A DNA stretch of 64,000 nucleotides from the NCBI RefSeq assembly GCF_024648825.1, contig NZ_JANBBE010000004.1, positions 470,799 through 534,798 of the forward strand. The letters run 5' to 3'. Made by a program: the position numbers and the translations under genes. The notes beneath the pieces were generated by a model that saw nothing but the letters and a program-made list of their open reading frames with translations, ran no database searches and was not told where the DNA came from. Positions 25,113-34,726 of this stretch are shown here, piece by piece. The DNA is from Lentzea californiensis. GTDB taxonomy: Bacteria; Actinomycetota; Actinomycetes; Mycobacteriales; Pseudonocardiaceae. Within the stretch, counting starts at the first letter, position 1; every line of letters starts with the position of its first letter.

Positions 25113-25552
25113 GCGACGCTGACGTCGTCGACCAGGTGCTCGGCCTCGTCCGGTCCCACGAGGACTGGACGAAGGCCGGCCTGGCCGGCGCCGTGCAGGA
25201 CCTGGACCTGGGTGGCGTCACGTCGAGCGTCGACGAGGTCGAGGGCATGATCGTCTGGGAGCTCACGTTCGAACTGTGGGAGCTGGACCTCGACGACGAG
25301 GAACACCGCGACTACGAGCAACTGGAAGCGCTGGCCCGGCCGCGGATGGACGCGTTGCGCGAGTTGTTCGAGCACCGTGCGGAGGGCTGGCGGCCGGGCG
25401 CGATCTCCGTCGCCGAACTCGACGAGTGGTACCCGTACGGCTACGTCGCGGGCTGGCACACCGCGGCACGGTCGGTGCAGATCGGGTGCACGGTCCAGGA
25501 CAACGGGTTACCGCTGATGGTCCAGCTCAGGGCCTACGACGTCACAGCGTGA
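25109..25552 (+). CDS. Small acidic protein coupled to the radical SAM gene
   Basis: 147 residues, strongly acidic, with no signal peptide or membrane segment. It starts at a GTG that overlaps the radical SAM stop (GTGA), so it is translationally coupled. Visible features are helices (VDQVLGLVRSHEDWTKAGLA), MIVWELTFELWELDLDDEEH, and EWYPYGYVAGWHTAAR. I do not recognise a family. Coupling suggests a partner or accessory of the radical SAM enzyme, but nothing proves it. Its 3' end is three bases from the stop of the convergent protease. Confidence 0.6.
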   Translation: MSDADVVDQVLGLVRSHEDWTKAGLAGAVQDLDLGGVTSSVDEVEGMIVWELTFELWELDLDDEEHRDYEQLEALARPRMDALRELFEHRAEGWRPGAISVAELDEWYPYGYVAGWHTAARSVQIGCTVQDNGLPLMVQLRAYDVTA

Positions 25553-25555
25553 CGG

Positions 25556-26986
25556 CTACTTCGTCACGGCGGCGCGTGCGTCCACGAGTCCGTGGCCGTA
25601 GAAGGAGTTGTACTCCGAATACCCGGTGCAGAACGCGTCCTGCACACCCGTCCCGTTCAGGTCGTAGTCGGCGGGGCAGGCCAGCGTCTGGGCCTGCGCG
25701 TTCAACATGCGCCCCAACGACACCGCGTCCGTCTCGGGACGCACCGACGCGATCAGCGCCGCCACCCCGGCCGCGTGCGGGGTCGCCATCGACGTGCCGC
25801 ACGAGTAGTCGTAGCCGGACGGCACGGTCGAGAGCACGCACCCGTTCGGCGTGCGCGAGTCGCCACCCGGCGCCGTCACGTCGATCGCACCCAGCCCGTA
25901 CGAGCTGTACCCGGCCTTGGTCTTGGTCGAGTCGACCGCCGACACGCCCACGACGTTCTTGAGCTGCGCCGGGAGCACCACGCACGTCGAGTCGACCGGC
26001 CGCGTCTGCGCGTCGCCGTTCGTCGGCGACATCGAGTCGCGCCCCGGCCGGGACAGGTCGGCGGCGGCGTTACCGGCGGCGGCGACGGTCAGCACGTTGC
26101 GTGAGGTCGCGTAGTCCACGGCACGGCGCACGGCCTCGTAGACGATGCGCTGACCTGGCTCGTTCTGGCACGTGAACAGGTACGGGTCGATGAAGTAGCT
26201 GTTGTTGGTGATCGTCATCTGCTGCGCGGCGGCCCACATGAAGCCGCACACCGCGTACTCGGGGTAGATGAAGCCCTCGTCGTCCACGACCTTCACGGAC
26301 GCGATGCGGACGCCCGGCGCGACGCCCGTGGTCCCGCGGCCGTCGTCCGCGGCGGCGATGGTGCCGGCGACGTGCGTGCCGTGGGGCGAGGTCGTCGGCG
26401 TCCACGCGGAGGGTGACGGGTCGGGCTTGCCGGTCAGGCACCCCGCGGACAGCTCAGGTGCGAGCGCGTCGACGAGGTCGGGGTGGCGGGCGTCGACGCC
26501 CGAGTCCAGCACGCCGACGACGACGGACTTGGAGCCCGTGGTGATCTCGTGCGCGGCCGGGGCGTTGATGAGATCCATGTCCCACTGCTCGGCCGAGCGC
26601 ACGCCCGAGGGCCGGAACAACTCCGTGTCGTCCTTCTTGCGCTTCGCGGACCGCTTGGCGATGCCCTCGGCCTGGGCGCTGTACGCGCGCCGCGGGCCGA
26701 TCCGTTCGAGGAAACCGGGGTCGGGCGAGGTGGCCACCGCGACCGCGATCTGCGGGTAGTAGACGGTGCTCAGGCCGCACGCCTCGGTGATCTCGGAGTT
26801 CGCCGTCTCGGCGGGCGTGGCCTGCGGGAACACCACCAGATAGCGCAGCAGGGGACCGGGCTGGATGCAGGAGGGCGCCGCGGAGACCGGGTCCGGTTCC
26901 GCGCCTGCGGGCAGGGATGCCGCCAAGCACCCGGCCACGAGCAACGCGGTCATCGCCGCCGCTCGTGCGCGGTGTGGCAGAGGCAC
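25556..26986 (-). CDS. Secreted subtilisin-like serine protease (S8 family)
   Basis: 476 residues. The catalytic triad is visible: Asp in VVGVLDSGVDARHPD, His in SPHGTHVAGTIAA and Ser in SCGTSMATPHAAGVAAL; AAAGNAAADL holds the oxyanion Asn region. A signal peptide is read from the GTG at 26986 (VPLPHRARAAAMTALLVAGC, cleavage after AGA), placed six bases after GGAGG; an upstream TTG gives a longer frame without a ribosome site. A propeptide of roughly 100 residues separates signal and protease domain. Cysteines in the mature part suggest disulfides. The gene lies on the opposite strand and interrupts a pair that is usually adjacent. Confidence 0.9.
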   Translation of the reverse strand: MPLPHRARAAAMTALLVAGCLAASLPAGAEPDPVSAAPSCIQPGPLLRYLVVFPQATPAETANSEITEACGLSTVYYPQIAVAVATSPDPGFLERIGPRRAYSAQAEGIAKRSAKRKKDDTELFRPSGVRSAEQWDMDLINAPAAHEITTGSKSVVVGVLDSGVDARHPDLVDALAPELSAGCLTGKPDPSPSAWTPTTSPHGTHVAGTIAAADDGRGTTGVAPGVRIASVKVVDDEGFIYPEYAVCGFMWAAAQQMTITNNSYFIDPYLFTCQNEPGQRIVYEAVRRAVDYATSRNVLTVAAAGNAAADLSRPGRDSMSPTNGDAQTRPVDSTCVVLPAQLKNVVGVSAVDSTKTKAGYSSYGLGAIDVTAPGGDSRTPNGCVLSTVPSGYDYSCGTSMATPHAAGVAALIASVRPETDAVSLGRMLNAQAQTLACPADYDLNGTGVQDAFCTGYSEYNSFYGHGLVDARAAVTK

Positions 26987-27089
26987 CAGGGACCTCCAGT
27001 CGGCAGGGCGTCCAGTCAGCCGGACCGTAGCCACGCGCAACGATCTAGACAAGCTGAACGTTCTGAATCAGGTTCACGGTACCGTCCTC

Positions 27090-27917
27090 ATGGACGAACA
27101 GCCTGCGCCGATGGGACCGCTCACCCGTCGGAACACCACTCGGGGAGCACCGCTGAGCCGCAACCTGCCGAACAACCCCTCCGCCGTCGCGGTGCAGAAA
27201 CTGCGCCTGCGCTACACCAAGCGGGGGAGGTTGCGTTTCACTTCGCACCGCGACATCGCTCGCACGTTCGAACGTGCGCTGCGCAGGGCGGGCGTGCCCA
27301 TGGCCTACTCCCAGGGGTTCAGCCCTCACCCGAAGGTGTCGTGGGTCGGCGCCGCGCCGACCGGGGTGGCCAGCGAGGCCGAGTACGTCGAGGTCTCGGT
27401 GGTCGAGTGGGTCGACCCGGTGGCGCTCAAGGCTGCGCTCGACGAGGCGTTGCCACCCGGCATCGACGTCGTCGACATCGTCCAGGCGCGAGGTGGCAAC
27501 CTCACCGAGCGCATCGACGCGAGCGAGTGGAGGATCGAGCTCGACGGGGTCGAGCCCGACGAGCTGGCGAAGGCGGTGAGCGTCTTCCTCGCGGCCGAGT
27601 CCGTCGAGGTGGAGCGGCTCACCAAGAACGGCACGAAAATGCTCGACGTGCGGCCCGCCGTCGTGTCAGCGCTGGTCGAACCCCGTTCGAGCGACGCCGG
27701 ACACGATGACACCGCTTTGTCACGACCGTGTGGGATACTCATGACGGTTGTACGGCAGGTAACGCCTACCGTGCGACCCGACGACGTGCTGAATGCGCTT
27801 CGCGTCGTGGCCGATCTCGTGCCGCCGGTACCTGCGAGAGCAACCCGGATGGCGCAGGGAAGGCTCGACGGCGAGGGCAGGCTGGTGGACCCGCTCCAGC
27901 AGGACAGAGAGTCCTGA
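27090..27917 (+). CDS. DUF2344 / TIGR03936 family protein, radical SAM partner
   Basis: 275 residues. The core is VQKLRLRYTKRGRLRFTSHRDIARTFERALRRAGVPMAYSQGFSPHPKVSWVGAAPTGV, the defining motif of DUF2344 proteins (RFxSHLD ... YSxGFxPxPKxS). Members are found next to TIGR03960 radical SAM genes, or fused to them, and upstream of rne/rng. The ATG at 27090 begins a poorly conserved 36-residue leader before the domain. The C-terminal third (LTKNGTKMLDVRPAVVSAL ... VVRQVTPTVRPDDVLNALRVVADL) is a second small domain. The function is unknown; a role in RNA modification or ribosome maturation is inference from context. Confidence 0.88.
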   Translation: MDEQPAPMGPLTRRNTTRGAPLSRNLPNNPSAVAVQKLRLRYTKRGRLRFTSHRDIARTFERALRRAGVPMAYSQGFSPHPKVSWVGAAPTGVASEAEYVEVSVVEWVDPVALKAALDEALPPGIDVVDIVQARGGNLTERIDASEWRIELDGVEPDELAKAVSVFLAAESVEVERLTKNGTKMLDVRPAVVSALVEPRSSDAGHDDTALSRPCGILMTVVRQVTPTVRPDDVLNALRVVADLVPPVPARATRMAQGRLDGEGRLVDPLQQDRES

Positions 27918-28129
27918 CGAGCGCAGGAACGTCAACCGTGACGCGCAAACAGGAGGAGCGGCGCTGACAGCGGCGTCGTCGTGGGACCTGCGCAAGCGTG
28001 CGCCCAGTGAGGCGCCACGCCCTGCGCGCGAGGCAAGGATTCCTGCCGCGAGCAGCGGCGGAGAGAGACCAAGAGAGGCCCCTGCGCGGCCGCGTCCTCA
28101 CGGGACGCGCCCGGGGGTGGAGGAGCTGC
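27918..28129 (+). other. Long GC-rich leader ahead of rne
   Basis: A 212-base gap before the rne ATG with no convincing gene. It holds a possible nine-codon reading frame, GTG at 27938 to TGA at 27967, whose last codons form an AGGAGGAG purine block, and several short inverted repeats (GGCGCC, GCGCGC, CGCGGCCGCG). In E. coli the rne 5' leader mediates autoregulation by RNase E. Whether this leader does is untested, and the sequence is not similar. Confidence 0.35.
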
Positions 28130-31100
28130 ATGTCGAACAAGGACAAGCCTGCCGGTGTCACCGGCGGGCAGGGCGTGGTTGCCGCACGCCCTCAACTGGC
28201 GGACCTGCCGGACAAGTTGCGGGTCCACGCACTGGCGAAACTGCTGGACGTCAGCAGCAAGGACGTGATGACGGCGCTGGCGGACCTCGGTGAGGTCCCC
28301 AAGAGCGCGCAGTCGAGCGTCAGCCGCGACGTCGCGCTGAAGGTCGCCGAGACACTCGTCGACTGGGACGACGTGGTCACCGGTGAGGTCACCGAGGACT
28401 ACGAGGCGCCCGCGATCCCGGCGTTCGAGGCACCGGCGCTCGCGCCGATCTTCGCCGCGCCGAGCGCGGTGTTCCTGCCGCCTCAGCCGATCGAACGGCC
28501 CAAGGCCCCGCCCTCGCCGTTCGTCGTCGAGGAGGAGCCGGTCGTCGAGGAGAAGTCCGTCGGTGAGATCGCCGCGGACGAGCTCGACGCCGCCGAGGCC
28601 GCCGAGGCGGAGACCGACGCCGAGGTCGACGGTGACGACGAGGCGGACAGCCGCCGTCGCCGCCGCCGTGGCCGTCGCGGCCGCGGCCGCGGCAAGGGCA
28701 CGGACGCCGACGGCAACGAGGAGGGCGACGAGGCTCCGGCCGAGGACGCCACCGAGAGCGCCGAGAGCGACGACGCCGCCGAGGCAGAGGACGAGGGCGA
28801 CGAGAGCTCGACCCGCCGTCGCCGCCGCCGTCGCCGCCGCAAGACCGGCGCCGAGGACGAGGTCACGTCCGAGGACGACCCGCCGAACACGGTCGTGCAC
28901 GTCCGCGAGACGCGGGACGCGCGCGACGACAAGGCCGACTCCGAGGCCGCGCAGAGCGAGGTGCGCAGCATCCGCGGCTCCACGCGCCTGGAGGCCAAGC
29001 GCCAGCGCCGCCGTGACGGCCGCGAGGCCGGCCGCCGCCGTGCCCCGGTCCTGACCGAGGCCGAGTTCCTGGCCCGCCGCGAGGCGGTGGCCCGCACGAT
29101 GGTCGTCCGCGAGCGCGGCGACCGCACGCAGATCGGCGTGCTGGAAGACGGCGTGCTGGTCGAGCACTTCGTCACGTCGTCGGGCTCCGGCTCGATCGTG
29201 GGCAACGTCTACCTCGGCCGCGTGCAGAACGTGCTGCCGAGCATGGAAGCCGCGTTCATCGACATCGGCCGCGGCCGCAACGCCGTGCTCTACGCCGGTG
29301 AGGTCGACTGGGACGCCGCCGGTCTCGAGGGCAAGTCCCGCAAGATCGAGCAGGCGCTCTCCAGCGGCGACTCGGTGCTCGTCCAGGTCACCAAGGACCC
29401 GGTCGGCCACAAGGGTGCCCGCCTCACCACGCAGATCAGCCTGCCCGGCCGCTTCCTGGTGTACGTGCCGGGTGGCGGTGCCACGGGCATCAGCCGCAAG
29501 CTGCCGGACAACGAGCGCAAGCGCCTCAAGGACATCCTGAAGCGCGTCGTCCCCGAGGACGCCGGCGTGATCATCCGCACCGCCTCGGAGGGCATCGCCG
29601 AGGAGGAGCTGGGCCGCGACGTCACCCGTCTGCAGGCGCAGTGGAAGGTCATCAAGGAGAAGTCCGCCAGCTCCTCCGCCAAGGCGCCGGCGCTGCTCTA
29701 CGAAGAGCCGGATCTGCTGGTGAAGGTCGTCCGCGACTTGTTCACCGAGGACTTCGCCCAGCTCGTCGTCCAGGGCGACGAGGCGTGGGAGGTCATCGAC
29801 TCGTACGTCCGCCACGTGGCGCCGGACCTGCAGGACCGCCTGAAGAAGCACGTCGGCAACAACGACGCGTTCGTCGAGTACCGCATCGACGAGCAGCTGA
29901 TGAAGGCGCTGGACCGCAAGGTCTGGCTGCCGTCGGGCGGTTACCTGATCATCGACCGCACCGAGGCGATGACGGTCATCGACGTCAACACCGGCAAGTT
30001 CACCGGCTCGGGCGGCAACCTCGAAGAGACCGTCACGCGCAACAACCTGGAGTCGGCGGAGGAGATCGTCCGCCAGCTCCGGCTGCGCGACATCGGCGGC
30101 ATCATCGTCATCGACTTCATCGACATGGTCCTGGAGTCGAACCGCGACCTGGTGCTGCGCCGCCTGACCGAGTGCCTCGGCCGCGACCGCACGCGCCACC
30201 AGGTCGCCGAGGTCACCTCGCTGGGTCTCGTCCAGATGACCCGCAAGCGGGTCGGCACCGGCCTGCTCGAGGCGTTCAGCCAGACGTGTGAGCACTGCCG
30301 CGGCCGTGGCGTCGTCGTGTCCACCGAGCCCATGCACTCGCACGGCGGTGGCAACGGTGGCGGCCAGCAGCAGCCGCAGCAGACCAGTGGCCGCAAGTCG
30401 CGCCGCAACAAGGGCGGTGGCGAGCAGGCCGCCGAGACGGCCGAGGTCGTCGAGGCAGCCGTCGAGGCGCCGGCCGAACCCGAGGTCGTCGAGGTCTTCG
30501 AGCCCGGCGATCCGGAGGACACCACCGAGGACGTGGTCGCCGCCGACCAGGAGCACGAGGCCCACGGCCGTCGTCGCCGCCGTCGTCGTGGCCGCGACAA
30601 GGAGCCGCAGGCCGTGGTCGACGCGGTCGTGGTCGAGGAGCAGGAGCTCAACGGTCACGTGCCGCACGAGGTCGCCGAGGACCCGGCGCCCGTCGAGGTC
30701 GACCCCGTGGTCACCGAGCCCGAGGTGATCGAGGAGACGGCCGAGGAGCTCGTCGAGCCCGTCGCCGAACAGCCCGTCGCCACGGGTCGCATCGGTGCCC
30801 AGCGGCCCGCCGAGCCCGAGCAGCCCGTCGTGACGGGTCGCATCGGAGCTCAGCAGCCCGCGGTGACCGGCCGCATCGGCGCTCAGCGGCCTCTTCCGGC
30901 CGCCGAGCCCGAGCAGGAGCCCGCCGAGGCCCCGCAGCCGGTCTCCGCACCCGAGCCCGTCGCCGCCGCCCCTGTGGCCGCGGTGGAGCCCCCTGCGGCA
31001 CGTCCACGGCGTCGCGCGGCCAAGCGCGCCGCCGGTGCCCCCGCGGCCGAGGCACCCGCCCCGATCGTGGTCGAGGTGCCCAAGCAGCCCGAGGTCCAGA

Positions 31101-31180
31101 TGCCCGCACCGGTGGTCACCACCACCCGCAGGCGCCGCGCCGTGTCGCGGCCCGCGGGACCGCCGGTCCAGGAGGACTGA
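28130..31180 (+). CDS. rne: Ribonuclease E/G with IF2-N-like N-terminus
   Basis: 1016 residues. Residues about 25-75 (LRVHALAKLLDVSSKDVMTALADLG) resemble the N-terminal domain of translation factor IF-2. Next is a 270-residue acidic region broken by runs of Arg ([25 protein letters not shown]), then the S1 domain (GNVYLGRVQNVLPSMEAAFIDIG, about 357), the catalytic aspartates in TVIDVNTGKFTG (about 617) and IVIDFIDM (about 662), and the zinc-link CEHCRGRG (about 721). The C-terminal tail (about 300 residues) is acidic with three GRIGAQ repeats and ends in an Arg-rich patch. It initiates mRNA decay and rRNA processing. GGAGGAG precedes the ATG; followed by a strong terminator. Confidence 0.95.
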   Translation: MSNKDKPAGVTGGQGVVAARPQLADLPDKLRVHALAKLLDVSSKDVMTALADLGEVPKSAQSSVSRDVALKVAETLVDWDDVVTGEVTEDYEAPAIPAFEAPALAPIFAAPSAVFLPPQPIERPKAPPSPFVVEEEPVVEEKSVGEIAADELDAAEAAEAETDAEVDGDDEADSRRRRRRGRRGRGRGKGTDADGNEEGDEAPAEDATESAESDDAAEAEDEGDESSTRRRRRRRRRKTGAEDEVTSEDDPPNTVVHVRETRDARDDKADSEAAQSEVRSIRGSTRLEAKRQRRRDGREAGRRRAPVLTEAEFLARREAVARTMVVRERGDRTQIGVLEDGVLVEHFVTSSGSGSIVGNVYLGRVQNVLPSMEAAFIDIGRGRNAVLYAGEVDWDAAGLEGKSRKIEQALSSGDSVLVQVTKDPVGHKGARLTTQISLPGRFLVYVPGGGATGISRKLPDNERKRLKDILKRVVPEDAGVIIRTASEGIAEEELGRDVTRLQAQWKVIKEKSASSSAKAPALLYEEPDLLVKVVRDLFTEDFAQLVVQGDEAWEVIDSYVRHVAPDLQDRLKKHVGNNDAFVEYRIDEQLMKALDRKVWLPSGGYLIIDRTEAMTVIDVNTGKFTGSGGNLEETVTRNNLESAEEIVRQLRLRDIGGIIVIDFIDMVLESNRDLVLRRLTECLGRDRTRHQVAEVTSLGLVQMTRKRVGTGLLEAFSQTCEHCRGRGVVVSTEPMHSHGGGNGGGQQQPQQTSGRKSRRNKGGGEQAAETAEVVEAAVEAPAEPEVVEVFEPGDPEDTTEDVVAADQEHEAHGRRRRRRRGRDKEPQAVVDAVVVEEQELNGHVPHEVAEDPAPVEVDPVVTEPEVIEETAEELVEPVAEQPVATGRIGAQRPAEPEQPVVTGRIGAQQPAVTGRIGAQRPLPAAEPEQEPAEAPQPVSAPEPVAAAPVAAVEPPAARPRRRAAKRAAGAPAAEAPAPIVVEVPKQPEVQMPAPVVTTTRRRRAVSRPAGPPVQED

Positions 31181-31194
31181 CGCGAGGAAGCGAG

Positions 31195-31225
31195 ACCGGG
31201 GTCGCCTGCGGGCGGCCCCGGTTTT
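31195..31225 (+). terminator. Rho-independent terminator after rne
   Basis: A 12-base-pair stem (ACCGGGGTCGCC paired with GGCGGCCCCGGT, one G-U) with a TGCG loop at 31207-31210, followed by TTTT (actually GGTTTTG). It starts 14 bases after the rne stop. Confidence 0.9.
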
Positions 31226-31445
31226 GCGTTGCGGGGCAACGTTGTGAGGGACCGCACAGCCTGCGGGAACGTGATCGGGGCACCCCGGTTTGCTCCGGGA
31301 GCACCCACTCCCGTAACCTTGTTGACGGCCCGCCATCCGACGGGTCCTGTCGTGTGCCTCCTCTGGTGCCTATTGGTGGAAACACCTTCCCAGTTTAGTT
31401 GGCGCACGGCCCGTCACCATCGAGTAGCAGGAGACTTCCGTCCTG
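31226..31445 (+). promoter_or_regulatory. Promoter and leader region of rplU-rpmA
   Basis: A 220-base gap after the rne terminator. It must carry the promoter of the ribosomal genes. TTGACG at 31324 could be a -35 box, but I cannot place a convincing -10. The segment before rplU is less GC-rich (ATTGGTGGAAACACC, CAGTTTAGTTGG), and the ribosome site is CAGGAGA at 31429-31435. No known L21 leader structure is recognised. Confidence 0.4.
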
Positions 31446-31757
31446 ATGTACGCGATCGTCAAGACCGGCGGCAAGCAGTACAAGGTCGCTGTCGGCGACA
31501 TCGTCGAGGTCGAGAAGCTCGAGGGCGAGCCGGGCACCGAAATCTCCCTCCAGGCGCTGCTCGTGGTCGACGGCACTGACGTCACCGCAGACGCGGCGGC
31601 CCTGGCGAAGTTCTCGGTTACCGGCAAGCTGGTCGAGCACACCAAGGGCCCGAAGATTCGCATCCACAAGTTCAAGAACAAGACCGGCTACCACAAGCGA
31701 CAGGGTCACCGTCAGAAGTTGACCCGTGTCGAGGTCACCGGCATCACCGGTAAGTGA
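31446..31757 (+). CDS. rplU: 50S ribosomal protein L21
   Basis: 103 residues. It starts [27 protein letters not shown] and ends in the basic signature [30 protein letters not shown], diagnostic for L21, a 23S rRNA-binding protein of the large subunit. Its ATG is spaced ten bases from CAGGAGA. rpmA follows after 14 bases, the universal rplU-rpmA order, with obgE downstream. Confidence 0.98.
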   Translation: MYAIVKTGGKQYKVAVGDIVEVEKLEGEPGTEISLQALLVVDGTDVTADAAALAKFSVTGKLVEHTKGPKIRIHKFKNKTGYHKRQGHRQKLTRVEVTGITGK

Positions 31758-31771
31758 GGACCTGACTTCTC

Positions 31772-32029
31772 ATGGCACACAAAAAGGGTGCATCCAGTTC
31801 CCGCAACGGCCGTGACTCCAACGCTCAGTACCTGGGCGTGAAGCGGTATGGCGGTCAGGTCGTCAAGGCCGGCGAGATCCTGATCCGCCAGCGCGGCACC
31901 AAGTTCCACCCCGGCGTCGGCGTCGGCATCGGCAAGGACGACACGCTGTTCGCCCTGCTGCCCGGTGCGGTGGAGTTCGGTTCGAAGCGCGGTCGCAAGA
32001 CCGTCAACATCGTTCCGGTCGCGGTCTGA
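31772..32029 (+). CDS. rpmA: 50S ribosomal protein L27
   Basis: 85 residues. It begins [29 protein letters not shown], the standard L27 N-terminus with no cleavable pre-sequence of the Firmicute kind. It continues [30 protein letters not shown]. The N-terminal tail reaches the peptidyl-transferase centre. It is the second gene of the rplU operon and is followed by a terminator-like hairpin before obgE. Confidence 0.98.
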   Translation: MAHKKGASSSRNGRDSNAQYLGVKRYGGQVVKAGEILIRQRGTKFHPGVGVGIGKDDTLFALLPGAVEFGSKRGRKTVNIVPVAV

Positions 32030-32063
32030 AAAGGACCGCTCCTAGAACGTAGTTAGACCTCTG

Positions 32064-32105
32064 CGAGGGGCGGGCCCGGTCATCCGGCTCCGCCCCTCGT
32101 TGTTT
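32064..32105 (+). terminator. Terminator hairpin between rpmA and obgE
   Basis: CGAGGGGCGG (32064-32073) pairs perfectly with CCGCCCCTCG (32090-32099), followed by TTGTTTG. The 16-base loop can fold further (GGGCC/GGCTC). Read-through into obgE may still occur, as the 31 bases from its end to the obgE GTG leave little space for a promoter. Confidence 0.75.
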
Positions 32106-32135
32106 GTCCAAGAGTCTTTGAGAGGAAGTATTTCC

Positions 32136-33584
32136 GTGGCCCGCTTCGTAGACCGGGTGGTGATCCACGCTGCCGCCGGCAACGGGGGCAACGGGTGTGC
32201 TTCAGTGCACCGCGAGAAGTTCAAGCCGCTCGGCGGCCCGGACGGCGGCAACGGGGGCCGTGGCGGCAACGTCATCCTCGTCGTCGACTCGCAGGTGCAC
32301 ACCCTGCTGGACTTCCACTTCCACCCGCACGCCTCCGCCACCAGCGGCAAGTCCGGCGCCGGTGCGAACCGCGACGGCGCGAACGGCGAGGACCTGGTCC
32401 TGCGCGTCCCGGACGGCACCGTCGTGCTGACCGAGGCGGGCGAGATCGTCGCGGACCTCGTGGGCGAGGGCACCCAGCTGATCGCGGCGGCCGGTGGCCG
32501 TGGCGGTCTGGGCAACGCCTCGCTGGCGTCCAGGGCCCGCAAGGCTCCCGGTTTCGCGCTGCTCGGTGAGCCGGGCGAGACGCGGGACCTGGTGCTGGAG
32601 CTCAAGTCCGTCGCGGACGTGGGCCTGCTCGGCTTCCCGTCGGCCGGCAAGTCGTCGCTGATCTCCGTACTCTCCGCCGCGAAGCCGAAGATCGCCGACT
32701 ACCCGTTCACGACGCTGGTCCCGAACCTCGGCGTGATCACCGCGGGCGACACCGTCTTCACGATGGCCGACGTCCCCGGCCTGATCCCCGGCGCGTCGCA
32801 GGGCAAGGGCCTCGGCCTCGACTTCCTGCGCCACATCGAGCGCACCGCCGTCCTCGCGCACGTCGTCGACTGCGCGACGTACGAGCCGGGCCGCGACCCG
32901 ATCGCGGACATCGACGCGCTGGAGAAGGAACTCTCGGAGTACACCCCGGCGCTCGGCGGCAACTTCGAGGACCGCCCGCGCGTGGTGATCCTCAACAAGG
33001 TCGACATCCCGGACGCCCAGGACCTGGCCGACATCGTCCGCCCGGAGATCGAGGCCCGCGGCCTGCCGGTCTTCGAGGTGTCGACGGTGTCCCGCCTGGG
33101 CCTGCGGGAGCTGACGTTCAAGCTGGCCGAGGTCGTGCGCGAGTACCGCGCGGCCAAGCCGAAGCAGGAGTCGACCCGAATCGTGCTGCGGCCGACCGCC
33201 GTGGACGACCAGGGCTTCACCGTGACCGAGGACCCCTCGGTCGAGGGTGGCTTCATCGTGAAGGGCGAACGCCCGGAGCGCTGGATCTACCAGACCGACT
33301 TCTCCAACGACGAAGCCGTCGGTTACCTCGCGGACCGCCTCAACAGGCTGGGCGTCGAGGAGAAGCTCGTGAAGATGGGCGCCGTCCCCGGTTGCCAGGT
33401 CACCATCGGTGAACTGGTCTTCGACTGGGAACCGACCACCCCGGCCGGCATCGCGATGACGATGACCGGGCGTGGCACGGACATCCGTCTCGAGCAGAAC
33501 GACCGCATCGGAGCCCACGAGCGCAAGGCCCTGAAAAAGGCCCGCCGTGCGCCCGGCGACTACGGTGATCTCAGCGAGGAGTAA
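32136..33584 (+). CDS. obgE: Obg GTPase (CgtA/ObgE)
   Basis: 482 residues. The Gly-rich Obg fold is at the N-terminus ([40 protein letters not shown]), followed by the G domain: G1 [10 protein letters not shown]2 region [13 protein letters not shown]3 [17 protein letters not shown]4 [10 protein letters not shown]-terminal OCT domain ([18 protein letters not shown] ... [16 protein letters not shown]) is followed by a basic-acidic tail. It binds the 50S subunit and is involved in assembly and stress control. The start is a GTG at 32136 after AGAGGAAG. proB follows after four bases. Confidence 0.97.
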   Translation: MARFVDRVVIHAAAGNGGNGCASVHREKFKPLGGPDGGNGGRGGNVILVVDSQVHTLLDFHFHPHASATSGKSGAGANRDGANGEDLVLRVPDGTVVLTEAGEIVADLVGEGTQLIAAAGGRGGLGNASLASRARKAPGFALLGEPGETRDLVLELKSVADVGLLGFPSAGKSSLISVLSAAKPKIADYPFTTLVPNLGVITAGDTVFTMADVPGLIPGASQGKGLGLDFLRHIERTAVLAHVVDCATYEPGRDPIADIDALEKELSEYTPALGGNFEDRPRVVILNKVDIPDAQDLADIVRPEIEARGLPVFEVSTVSRLGLRELTFKLAEVVREYRAAKPKQESTRIVLRPTAVDDQGFTVTEDPSVEGGFIVKGERPERWIYQTDFSNDEAVGYLADRLNRLGVEEKLVKMGAVPGCQVTIGELVFDWEPTTPAGIAMTMTGRGTDIRLEQNDRIGAHERKALKKARRAPGDYGDLSEE

Positions 33585-33588
33585 CACA

Positions 33589-34716
33589 GTGACGGCCCCC
33601 GTGGTCTCACAAGCTCGGCAAGCGGTCGCTTCGGCGAACCGCATCGTGGTCAAGGTCGGTTCTTCTTCTTTGACCACAGCGGAAGGTGGCCTCGACCCAG
33701 CGCGTCTCGACGCGCTGGTCGACGCCCTCGCCGCTCGTGCCGCAGCGGGCAGCCAGGTCGTGCTCGTGTCGTCGGGTGCGATCGCCGCCGGCCTGGCTCC
33801 GTTGAAGCTCTCCCGCCGCCCCCGCGACCTCGCCACCCAGCAGGCCGCGGCGAGCGTCGGCCAGCTCACCTTGGCGCACGCCTACGCGAACTCGTTCGGC
33901 CGCTACTCGCTGACGGTCGGCCAGGTGCTGCTGACCGCCGACGACGTGGTGCGTCGCGCGCATTACCGCAACGCCCAGCGCACGTTCTCGCGTCTGCTGG
34001 CTCTCGGCGCGGTCCCGGTCGTGAACGAGAACGACACGGTTGCCACCGAAGAGATCCGCTTCGGCGACAACGACCGCCTCGCCGCACTCGTCGCTCACCT
34101 CGTCGGCGCCGACGCGCTGTTCCTGCTGTCCGACGTGGACGCCCTCTACTCGGGCGACCCGCGCAAGCCGGGAGCGGTCCGCATCACCGAGGTGGCTTCA
34201 GCGTCCGATGTGGACGGTGTGCAGGCCGGCACGGCGGGTGCTTCGGGTCTGGGCACCGGCGGGATGGCCTCCAAGCTTGCCGCAGCCCGCCTGGCCTCGT
34301 CCGCGGGCATCCCGGTGCTCCTGACCGGATCCGCTGAGGCAGGCCGTGCGCTGACCTCCGCCGACGTGGGCACCGCCTTCGCCGCGACGGGGTCACGCCT
34401 CACCGCCCGCCGCTTCTGGCTGGGCTACGCCACCGACGCCAACGGCCGCCTGCACCTCGACGACGGCGCGGTCGCCGCGGTCGTGGGCAGGCGTCGTTCG
34501 CTGCTGGCAGCCGGGATCACGGGTGTGGACGGCGACTTCGAGGCAGGCGACGTGGTCGAGCTGGTCAGCCTGGCGGGCGAGGTCGTGGCCCGCGGCGTGG
34601 CCGGTTACGACTCGGCGGAGCTGCCGTCGCTGATCGGCCGCAAGACCCACGACCTGCCGGAGGAACAGCGCCGCGAGGTCGTGCACGCCGATGATCTGGT
34701 GCCGTTGCATCGTTAG
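33589..34716 (+). CDS. proB: Glutamate 5-kinase
   Basis: 375 residues. First step of proline synthesis: ATP-dependent phosphorylation of glutamate. The amino-acid-kinase domain shows [47 protein letters not shown] and [15 protein letters not shown]; the C-terminal PUA domain is about residues 280-360 ([15 protein letters not shown] ... [13 protein letters not shown]). The GTG at 33589 follows the obgE stop by four bases, so it is co-transcribed. Its pathway partner proA lies 7.6 kb further on, with reversed accessory genes between. Confidence 0.97.
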   Translation: MTAPVVSQARQAVASANRIVVKVGSSSLTTAEGGLDPARLDALVDALAARAAAGSQVVLVSSGAIAAGLAPLKLSRRPRDLATQQAAASVGQLTLAHAYANSFGRYSLTVGQVLLTADDVVRRAHYRNAQRTFSRLLALGAVPVVNENDTVATEEIRFGDNDRLAALVAHLVGADALFLLSDVDALYSGDPRKPGAVRITEVASASDVDGVQAGTAGASGLGTGGMASKLAAARLASSAGIPVLLTGSAEAGRALTSADVGTAFAATGSRLTARRFWLGYATDANGRLHLDDGAVAAVVGRRRSLLAAGITGVDGDFEAGDVVELVSLAGEVVARGVAGYDSAELPSLIGRKTHDLPEEQRREVVHADDLVPLHR

Positions 34717-34726
34717 TCTCGGGTGC

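Noticed and set aside
27932..31336. Open frame of over 1100 codons on the minus strand
   Set aside because: It is the antisense shadow of rne; GC-rich genes with G/C third positions leave antisense frames open. The translation is Leu/Gly/Arg-rich with no motifs.
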